Part shown: positions 36,607-42,623 of the stretch, piece by piece | Layout: each line of letters starts with the position of its first letter | Numbering within the stretch: the first letter of the stretch is position 1 | IMG/VR virus record: IMGVR_UViG_3300032116_000082 | Location: 30,272 to 94,271 of that record | Direction: 5' to 3' (one strand) | DNA: 64,000 nucleotides | DNA from: a virus | Made by a program: the position numbers and the translations under genes | The notes under the pieces: generated by a model | What the model was told of the DNA's origin: nothing | Database searches by the model: none | Seen by the model: only the letters and a program-made list of their open reading frames with translations

Positions 36607-36675
36607 TAAGCCCGATACTAGGTCGTACTTTTGTGATTTCAGACGAAAATCGGGGGCTGGGGAGCTGTTTTCGTC
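36607..36675 (-). promoter_or_regulatory. Two overlapping potential RNA hairpins before the sigma region 2 gene
   Basis: In the 102-base gap between the two sigma-like genes, GACGAAAA (36675-36668) can pair with TTTTCGTC (36649-36642). Alternatively AGCCCCCGAT can pair with ATCGGGCT further downstream, with small bulges. The two helices share bases at their junction, so they may exclude each other or form a pseudoknot. No T-run follows. They might set the ratio of the two sigma pieces. Folding is inferred by eye only. Confidence 0.35.
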
Positions 36676-36686
36676 GATTCTACGCG

Positions 36687-36947
36687 TTATTTGACTGATT
36701 CTGAGAGTCTTCGAATGGCGGCGGTGCGGATATATCGTATGGCAGCCTCGGACAGCGGCTTTCCCCGCATCTTTTGTCCTACATACCAGCCAATCGCGGC
36801 ATAGGTCGGCGGCCACGAAGCATTTGGCCACGGCCAATCCGGCGGATGTCGAAGCCCAAAGACCAATTCGACGACCAGGCGATGTTCGTCGGACAACGTG
36901 ATCAACAGCTGCTCGACCGCAATGCGGTTGATTAGATCGTCTTCCAT
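36687..36947 (-). CDS. Sigma-70 region 4-like protein (86 aa)
   Basis: ATG overlaps the previous stop (TGATG) at 36947. Residues about 17-32 (LSDEHRLVVELVFGL) match the start of sigma region 4.1 (the L-x-E-R-x-V-x-x-L-R-F-G-L pattern). Residues about 48-86 (TYAAIGWYVGQKMRGK, then LSEAAIRYIRTAAIRRLSE) match the region 4.2 helix-turn-helix with its final A-x-x-x-L-R-x-L. A Pro/Trp-rich insert (PPDWPWPNASWPP) separates the two. It probably binds the beta-flap of host RNA polymerase and perhaps a -35-like element. A whole sigma factor seems split between this gene and the next one downstream. Confidence 0.72.
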   Translation of the reverse strand: MEDDLINRIAVEQLLITLSDEHRLVVELVFGLRHPPDWPWPNASWPPTYAAIGWYVGQKMRGKPLSEAAIRYIRTAAIRRLSESVK

Positions 36948-37600
36948 CAGGCCGCCTCATCTACAGTGTCGGCCTGACGTTCACGCATCAGATGCCAGGC
37001 CCAATTCAGCGCAATCGCATCGGCTTCATCATCCTGCGTAATCTTCTTGGTTGTATCGTTCGCCTTGAACTTCAGATTCAGTCCAAACTGCTGGTTGACC
37101 ATCAACAGAACGATCTTCTTGTTGGCCTCATGGTCGGTTCCCTTCTTCGCCCCAATCGCCCGCTTAACCAGATGGGCCGCGACAGCCTCGTCCTTGTCAA
37201 ACTCCCGCCCATAATGCTCGAAGTGGGCCGATTCGATGATGCCTACATATCGTGACAGAATGCCATAGGTGTTCTTCATCCGGCCCTGATACGGCGCCTC
37301 ATAGATTACGACATGCGGCGCCCATTCCTGGAGCATGCCCAGCAACCACGCGCGGAAGTTCATCAAACGCTCGCCGTGACCTGTTCCCGTCTGGCGATAA
37401 CACCCGTGTACCAGCAGGGCACCATTATCGAAAATGGACCAGCCGCACGCACGAGAGCTAGAGTCAAGGGCGAGCACGCGAGTCACGCCGCCTACCGGCG
37501 CGACGGGCTGCGCCTTTCGCCGAGCGGGACCACGCGTCCGGTGCTTCGTTGGTCTGGGGGTGCGCTGCTTTCGCGAACGACCGAGCTTAGCGCGCGGCAC
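36947..37600 (-). CDS. RuvC-like Holliday junction resolvase (217 aa)
   Basis: RNase H-fold crossover junction endonuclease signs: first Asp in RVLALDSSSRACGWSIF (about residue 45), Glu in VVIYEAPYQG (about 100) and the C-terminal acidic pair in DDEADAIALNWAWH (about 190-203). The first 38 residues are a Arg/Lys/Pro-rich extension likely to contact DNA. It would resolve branched replication or recombination DNA before packaging, and sits a few genes before the terminase. GTG start at 37600, overlapping the previous gene by 14 bases. Confidence 0.85.
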   Translation of the reverse strand: MPRAKLGRSRKQRTPRPTKHRTRGPARRKAQPVAPVGGVTRVLALDSSSRACGWSIFDNGALLVHGCYRQTGTGHGERLMNFRAWLLGMLQEWAPHVVIYEAPYQGRMKNTYGILSRYVGIIESAHFEHYGREFDKDEAVAAHLVKRAIGAKKGTDHEANKKIVLLMVNQQFGLNLKFKANDTTKKITQDDEADAIALNWAWHLMRERQADTVDEAA

Positions 37601-38237
37601 GATCTACTCCGACAGGGAGCATCTTTCGGAGCAGAGACACCTTCTCCGACGTGGTGACGGCCAAGACGCTGGGCTTACGCCCTAAATGGCCTGCCAGATA
37701 CAAATGGGCATCAACCTGCCATTGAAGCGTGTCCGCGTAGCCAGGATCGTTATAGATGACACCGTTAAACAAACTCAGCGGGCACATATCGATATTCGTC
37801 TCTGATTCGTGCGCGCGCTGTTCGGAGGTCATGTTGTTGGCTACGTGGCGCTGCGGCGCGTCCACCCGATAGACCAGGCCGCCGTGATCGCGAATAAACC
37901 GGATCTCATTGATAAAACGGACATCGGTGATTACGAACTTGTCGAAGCCCCACGACTCTTCAATGCGGCGAATCCGCGCAAACAGGGCGCGCGCCCACAC
38001 GTCTTCTCCATGAACGTGTCTGCCGCGCTCCGTGCCTTCCTGCTGAAGCCACGTCCTGATCGCAACCGGCTTGGGTCCAAGGAACACCTCCTCGTAACTC
38101 GCCACTCCGGTTGCGATCGCTCGAATCTTGATGTCTTCGGCTAGGCTGACATCCAAGTAGCCGAGTGGCCTCAAATAGCGATCTGCGATGGTGTTCTTGC
38201 CGACCCCAGCACGTCCGGCAAGAGCCACCACCTTCAT
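37587..38237 (-). CDS. Deoxynucleoside monophosphate kinase-like P-loop protein (216 aa)
   Basis: N-terminal P-loop ALAGRAGVGKNTIADRYL, then FVITDVRFINEIRFIRDHGG with the DVRF pattern of phage dNMP kinases and AHESETNI later, the usual lid/substrate segment of that family. It probably phosphorylates dNMPs released from host DNA for phage DNA synthesis. Coupled to the previous gene by an ATGA overlap at 38234-38237 and to the resolvase by a 14-base overlap. The length is close to the family's usual 200-240 aa. Confidence 0.82.
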   Translation of the reverse strand: MKVVALAGRAGVGKNTIADRYLRPLGYLDVSLAEDIKIRAIATGVASYEEVFLGPKPVAIRTWLQQEGTERGRHVHGEDVWARALFARIRRIEESWGFDKFVITDVRFINEIRFIRDHGGLVYRVDAPQRHVANNMTSEQRAHESETNIDMCPLSLFNGVIYNDPGYADTLQWQVDAHLYLAGHLGRKPSVLAVTTSEKVSLLRKMLPVGVDRAAR

Positions 38238-38701
38238 GACAGCGTGAGAATTCGAGAAGACGGCAGGGCCTCGTGCCCCTGGCGAACCAGCGTTTCGAGC
38301 CGCAACTGGAGATTCTGGAGACTATCCTCGGCCCCCTGCCGGGTCTCTGGCGGCAGTGCGCCCATGGCGAGCTCTAGGTCCAGCTGGGTCCGCAGCTGAA
38401 GCTGCTCCGACCGGACCTGCTGAAAGTGCTGCAGTCGAGCGATGTGGGCCTGGACATACTCCACCGCGGCGTCCACATCCGCACACCCGGTACGCTCAAG
38501 AAACAGACGCTCCAGACTCTGAAACCGGCTAGTCAGCGTGGCCAGACTCTCCTCAACTTTGGCGCGGGTGTCCGCATCCGTGTCCGAATCCACGGATGCA
38601 ATGAGGACCTGGGCCTGGGCAACCCCCTGTTGCGTCTGCTCATACAGCGATGCAATAGCTTTCAACTCTTCAACCTTGAAAATCAGCTGCTGTAACTTCA
38701 T
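38234..38701 (-). CDS. Coiled-coil protein of unknown function (155 aa)
   Basis: ATG at 38701 overlaps the HNH gene's TGA (ATGA) and has AAGAGAG seven bases upstream. The whole chain is Gln/Leu/Glu-rich amphipathic helix (LATLTSRFQSLERLFLERTG, then QLQLRTQLDLELAMGALPPE), with no membrane segment, zinc site or enzymatic motif. It is embedded in the replication/nucleotide block. A structural or DNA-metabolism accessory is possible, but no function can be assigned. Confidence 0.6.
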   Translation of the reverse strand: MKLQQLIFKVEELKAIASLYEQTQQGVAQAQVLIASVDSDTDADTRAKVEESLATLTSRFQSLERLFLERTGCADVDAAVEYVQAHIARLQHFQQVRSEQLQLRTQLDLELAMGALPPETRQGAEDSLQNLQLRLETLVRQGHEALPSSRILTLS

Positions 38702-39015
38702 GAAGTAGCTCTCTTGTGGGGGCGTGTACGTGGAAACGATGCCCAAACGCCTGGCGAGATTTCGAGGAGACGGAGATCCGCCTCTCCACGGTGAATGTTT
38801 TCGTGACATGAAAAACACACGGTGATCAAGTTGGCCGGTTCATGCGTGCCGCCCTGACTCCGGTACTGTATGTGATGAAGTTGGAGGCGGTTCTCGCCCC
38901 CAACTCCACACAGTTGGCATTGGTCGTTGTCTCGATCAAGAACGGCACGTCGGACGTGCTGTGAAATACGCGTGGGATCTTCACGAGCCCTATGGCTCGC
39001 CAAATCCTCAATCAC
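38698..39015 (-). CDS. HNH endonuclease (105 aa)
   Basis: Contains CQLCG, then RLQLHHIQYRSQGGTHEPAN followed by LITVCFSCHENIH. This is a complete HNH (beta-beta-alpha metal) nuclease with two CxxC zinc pairs, the His-His pair and the Asn/His helix. Small free-standing HNH proteins like this can be packaging nucleases, restriction-like nucleases or homing enzymes. Distance from the terminase (four genes or more) leaves all open. The GTG start at 39015 shares bases with the stop of the upstream membrane protein gene (GTGA). Confidence 0.85.
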   Translation of the reverse strand: MIEDLASHRAREDPTRISQHVRRAVLDRDNDQCQLCGVGGENRLQLHHIQYRSQGGTHEPANLITVCFSCHENIHRGEADLRLLEISPGVWASFPRTRPHKRATS

Positions 39016-39320
39016 TTCGTACGACGCTGCGCTTTGGTGGTCTTCTTCGCTGGAGCCTTACGAGCAGGCGTTTTCGCAGGCGCCTTCTTCGCTGCGGTCT
39101 TCTTCGCTGGAGTCTTCTTCGCTGAGAGCTTCGCTGCCGGGGCAACTGAGGCCATGGCGGTCACCGACTCGTCCGGATTGGGACTATCCGAGATTGCACC
39201 CCCGCCAATCCCACTTGCGGGAAACAGTCCCGACGACGGCGTCGCGGTCTCCGAGAGGTAGTGCTTCACCGCAAACGCGAACGCCGCGACCAGGGCGAGA
39301 AACATGAGTAGAGTAGCCAT
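39012..39320 (-). CDS. Membrane-anchored protein with a histone H1-like tail (102 aa)
   Basis: The first 18-19 residues (MATLLMFLALVAAFAFAV) are a clear hydrophobic helix, a signal-anchor rather than a cleaved signal because no typical cleavage box follows. Residues 20-63 are Ser/Pro/Gly-rich. Residues 64-102 are a Lys/Ala/Pro repeat region of the KKTPAKKTAAKKAPAK type, as in histone H1 and bacterial H1-like or HU tails. The C-terminal part should bind DNA nonspecifically, so the protein could tether DNA to the membrane if the tail faces the cytoplasm. Its function is unknown. It is coupled to neighbours on both sides. Confidence 0.75.
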   Translation of the reverse strand: MATLLMFLALVAAFAFAVKHYLSETATPSSGLFPASGIGGGAISDSPNPDESVTAMASVAPAAKLSAKKTPAKKTAAKKAPAKTPARKAPAKKTTKAQRRTK

Positions 39321-39538
39321 CAGTCGTCCTCTGAGAATTTGTTGTGCCGCAACTTGCGACGGTTGTGACTCTTTATAGAAGGAGGCGCCGACTGGCGGTT
39401 CTCCTCCTCTTCGAAATGGGCATCACACTCCAGACACCGAAACAGCGGGAACGCCGTACCCAGGAGCTGAAGATCCTGACTGCCACAATAGGGACATTCG
39501 ATATCGTCCCTAGTACTGATACGCACGCCGCCTCTCAT
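39320..39538 (-). CDS. Zinc-ribbon protein (72 aa)
   Basis: Carries CPYCG and, 17 residues later, CLECDAHFEE, a classic four-Cys zinc ribbon like those of transcription-related or small DNA-binding proteins. The rest is Arg/Asn/Ser-rich and probably unstructured. It starts at 39538, overlapping the previous gene by 29 bases, and ends in a TGATG overlap with the H1-like gene. It could bind nucleic acid or the host polymerase. There is no stronger clue. Confidence 0.65.
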   Translation of the reverse strand: MRGGVRISTRDDIECPYCGSQDLQLLGTAFPLFRCLECDAHFEEEENRQSAPPSIKSHNRRKLRHNKFSEDD

Positions 39539-40025
39539 CCTTGAAGAATGCCAGCGCGGTTTTGAGATTGTCGCTCACCCGCTCATTCGTCTTGTTCCAG
39601 GTGTGCCCAGCGTCAATGAGCTCCTGCAGCTTATCAATCCGGTCCTCCAGCTTATCCCGCTTGGACCGAAGCTCGGACACAGAGTCGGCATATCCCTGAT
39701 CCTCAAACCGCCTCTGCAGGGCCCCGGATATCGTCTTATTGCTTTTGGCCTCGGTCGGCGTCAGCGGATCGGCGACCATAACCGCTCGCTCCAACGTCTC
39801 CAAATCCCGCTCGATATTCCGCAGTTCGATATTTAAGCGCATCCGGTCCTGCATCGCATCCGTAATGGCCTGAGTAATCTGAAGTGCGGAATTTGCCAGC
39901 TTAATCAGGTCGTTCGTGGCGCTGACAGGGTTCCAATAGGCGAAATCGTTAGCGTCCGGGTCGATGTCATGATCGTACTCCGGATTAACCCGAACCTTCA
40001 AGTCATCAGCCAGTGATTTCTTCAT
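39510..40025 (-). CDS. Coiled-coil protein of unknown function (171 aa)
   Basis: Start chosen at ATG 40025 (MKKSLADDLKVRV); a frame reaching 40148 would cover the previous zinc-ribbon gene in another frame. Residues 45-160 are amphipathic helix (RMRLNIELRNIERDLETLER, DKLEDRIDKLQELIDAGHTW). No ribosome site is strong. Coexpressed with the polymerase and zinc-ribbon genes; the role is unknown. Confidence 0.6.
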   Translation of the reverse strand: MKKSLADDLKVRVNPEYDHDIDPDANDFAYWNPVSATNDLIKLANSALQITQAITDAMQDRMRLNIELRNIERDLETLERAVMVADPLTPTEAKSNKTISGALQRRFEDQGYADSVSELRSKRDKLEDRIDKLQELIDAGHTWNKTNERVSDNLKTALAFFKDERRRAYQY

Positions 40026-40062
40026 ATGGACTCTGTAGTGGTTGACGGCGAGGCGGCCGATC

Positions 40063-40326
40063 TTACACAACAAAGCCGTATTGCGTCCCGCAATCGTTGC
40101 AATACAGCTCGCCGTCTTCGTAGCGATCGGAATCCAGCAAGACGACATTCGTGCTTAAACACGCCATGCATACCGGTACGTCTTGCGGGACCCGGTGCAG
40201 TGCGCTCACTACCGGTGGACGGTTGGTCTGTTCACGAATCATGAATCGTGACCATTGGCCATCTTCAGACCGCTGCCACAGCATCGTGGTAGCGACAACC
40301 GGGCGTTTTGGATCAAACCGACTCAC
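40063..40326 (-). CDS. Zinc-ribbon protein after the DNA polymerase (87 aa)
   Basis: GTG at 40326 overlaps the polymerase stop (GTGA) with AAGGA nine bases upstream. The C-terminal half has CMAC and CNDCG, a four-Cys zinc ribbon. The N-terminal half is Arg/Trp-rich (MLWQRSEDGQWSRFMI). A small zinc-ribbon gene directly after the polymerase suggests a replication or transcription accessory, but there is no direct evidence. Confidence 0.65.
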   Translation of the reverse strand: MSRFDPKRPVVATTMLWQRSEDGQWSRFMIREQTNRPPVVSALHRVPQDVPVCMACLSTNVVLLDSDRYEDGELYCNDCGTQYGFVV

Positions 40327-42623
40327 GCCGCCATTTCCTTGGTCCAATACGGCACTACACCCTCAGAACCCTCTGGAAACTCTGCCGCAACCGGCACATC
40401 GGGGCAGTAGAAGCGTCCTGCCTGTTCCATAAGCTCTCTCATCAACGGCGCGAACTCCTGGGCGATGGAATCATGTACCTCACACACAATCTCGTCATGA
40501 ACGAGATTCACCACGAAGGCCTTGTCCTGCCAGCCGCGATCGTCAATCAGTCGTTGAATTAAACACGCCGCGGCTTTCGTCATAGTCGCGGATCCGCCTT
40601 GAATCGGGGCGTTGGATCCTTCGGTATAGGTGTTTTTAGAGTCGGGCGGGAAGAATCTGATCCGACCGCAGGGCGCTCGGACGTAGGTCACCATGTCCCC
40701 AGCGACCTCATCCCAGATTTTCGGCGCGTGTGGATTATTGGGATCCGCACGCTGAGAGCAGAGGTCCTGGTACTCCAAGACCTTCTCGTGGACCTCAAAG
40801 AACCGGCGATGTAGCCCCTGGGCATATTCGAAGCTGGGGGCCTCAACCTGACCGGTCATGATGGCATCGGCCAGTCCTAGGGTTAGCTGATCGCGGAGCT
40901 TTCTGGCACCGGACCGATAGGCCATCGCCAGCACGACGGCCTTGAAAATCTTCCGCTCGAGCTTGCCTTCCGGCGTGTGCTTGTCTGGCCTGTGGCCCAG
41001 CATTGCCTCGGCGACTGACAGATACAGGTCGTCATTCCGTTCATAGGTTCCGATATACACCGGATCCTTCGACACCTGGGCCAGAAGCCGAGGCTCCTGC
41101 TGCGAGTAGTCTGCAATAACAAAGGAATACTCGTCGGCAGGGATGAAACAATGCCGGTACCGAGCGTCTCCGGGAACGTTCTGCAGGTTGGGAGTAGTGC
41201 TCAAACGCCCGGTATTCGTTACCGCCTGATGCACTTCGGTATGTACACGGCCAGTATCCGTTCGGACGTTCTTCAGCAGCCAGTCATTACCAAAGGTGTC
41301 ACAGCGAATATCGTACTTGGAATACTCCATCAACAAATCAACAATATCCGAAGGCAGCTGCCCACGGCACTTCCGGAGCGTCAAGGTGTTTTTGTCCGAT
41401 TCGGTTAGCAGGCAATACTGATACTCGGATACCACCCAGTCCGGAATGTCACGAACGTCGACCGATCGCCCGCGCTCCTCCTGCTGCTGCCGCCAGTCAC
41501 GACCGAATAGCTGCTTGAGCTCGTTGAGCCGGTCCACAGACGTCACTACCTCGTAACTCCATTGACGACCCTCACAGATCTTCTTGATCGCCCACTTGAC
41601 CTGTTCCGAACTGGAGTAGTTCAGCGGCTTGTTAAGCTTCGGGTAGATTGGTCTCTGCTTGAACGTATCGGTGTCGAACAGGTCTGGCTGCATGGTGTAC
41701 TGCCGAACCAGATCGTCCAGGGCCGCCTGTGCCTCAGCCCGCTTGGCCAGCGCCTCCTGCCACAGGGCTCGCCACTGGGACCGATCCACCCGCATCCCGT
41801 GGTGCTCAAGCTCACCTAGAACCGGGATCAGCTCCATCTCGACCTTAATGATGCCCCGCAGCCCACGTTCCTCGATCAAAGTGCGTTGCTTCTTCGCAAT
41901 GACGAACGGGTAAATGACGTCGCTCGCGGCATACACGATCTGGCGCAACGTATGCTGTCCAACGGGAGTCTTGAAGAACCCGGTTCGGAGGGACTCTTCC
42001 TTGTCGATTTCCACCTTGGAGTACCGCTCCATGAGGGCAGCCATGGAGCACAACTTGTAGGCACTACGATCCTCGTTCTTTCCGCGAGCCTCCCCCTTCG
42101 GCGATAGCAGACCAGCGCGGATGATCATCTCGGCAATCTGCGTGTCGGCGAGATTACGGCATCGGACGTCGTACTGTGCGCGGAGAAACCGGTATTCAAA
42201 CCGGACGTTCTGACCCAGCTTGGTCACCTGGCGATTCTCGAGTACGTCGAATACCGGCCGCAGCTGTTCTTTGGAGAACGCACGGACGTCTATCACCACG
42301 GCGTTGGGAAACCGGGGGTCGGCCACCTCCATATTGCCAAGCTGCAGGGTGGCGATCTTCGAGTCGAACGGGTTCAGACCAGACGTCTCAAGGTCCAGGC
42401 CGACCATATTGAGTGTCGCAAGCCACTCCACAACCAGGGGCAATTCCTGCGGCTGTGTCACATACCAATATCGTACGAGCTTACTGGTGTCTTCACTCAG
42501 TGGCAGGTCGATGGTGAATTGCAGCGGACGACCGTCCTGCGGCATATCCAAAACCTGGAGCTTATGCCCGTACCGGATTAGCTCTTCACGCTGCAGGCGC
42601 AACGGCTCAGTCAACGAAAGCAT
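40323..42623 (-). CDS. Family A DNA polymerase with 3'-5' exonuclease (766 aa)
   Basis: Exonuclease: Asp77 and Glu79 in VGLDLETSG, Asn139 and Glu143 in GQNVRFEYRF, Tyr231 and Asp235 in YAASDVIYPF. The exo II acidic residue is Glu where E. coli Pol I has Asp424. Polymerase: motif A around Asp505 (FVIADYSQQEPRLL), motif B from Arg557 to Tyr569 (RKIFKAVVLAMAYRSG) and motif C His709-Asp710-Glu711 (NLVHDEIVCEV). The position equal to E. coli Phe762 is Leu565. No 5'-nuclease domain. It is the replicative polymerase, overlapping the primase-helicase gene by 17 bases. It has no clear ribosome site, so it is probably translated by coupling. Confidence 0.95.
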   Translation of the reverse strand: MLSLTEPLRLQREELIRYGHKLQVLDMPQDGRPLQFTIDLPLSEDTSKLVRYWYVTQPQELPLVVEWLATLNMVGLDLETSGLNPFDSKIATLQLGNMEVADPRFPNAVVIDVRAFSKEQLRPVFDVLENRQVTKLGQNVRFEYRFLRAQYDVRCRNLADTQIAEMIIRAGLLSPKGEARGKNEDRSAYKLCSMAALMERYSKVEIDKEESLRTGFFKTPVGQHTLRQIVYAASDVIYPFVIAKKQRTLIEERGLRGIIKVEMELIPVLGELEHHGMRVDRSQWRALWQEALAKRAEAQAALDDLVRQYTMQPDLFDTDTFKQRPIYPKLNKPLNYSSSEQVKWAIKKICEGRQWSYEVVTSVDRLNELKQLFGRDWRQQQEERGRSVDVRDIPDWVVSEYQYCLLTESDKNTLTLRKCRGQLPSDIVDLLMEYSKYDIRCDTFGNDWLLKNVRTDTGRVHTEVHQAVTNTGRLSTTPNLQNVPGDARYRHCFIPADEYSFVIADYSQQEPRLLAQVSKDPVYIGTYERNDDLYLSVAEAMLGHRPDKHTPEGKLERKIFKAVVLAMAYRSGARKLRDQLTLGLADAIMTGQVEAPSFEYAQGLHRRFFEVHEKVLEYQDLCSQRADPNNPHAPKIWDEVAGDMVTYVRAPCGRIRFFPPDSKNTYTEGSNAPIQGGSATMTKAAACLIQRLIDDRGWQDKAFVVNLVHDEIVCEVHDSIAQEFAPLMRELMEQAGRFYCPDVPVAAEFPEGSEGVVPYWTKEMAA

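Noticed and set aside
40026-40148. Extended start for the 171-aa coiled-coil gene
   Set aside because: It overlaps the zinc-ribbon gene in another frame and is Cys/Ile-rich, unlike the rest.
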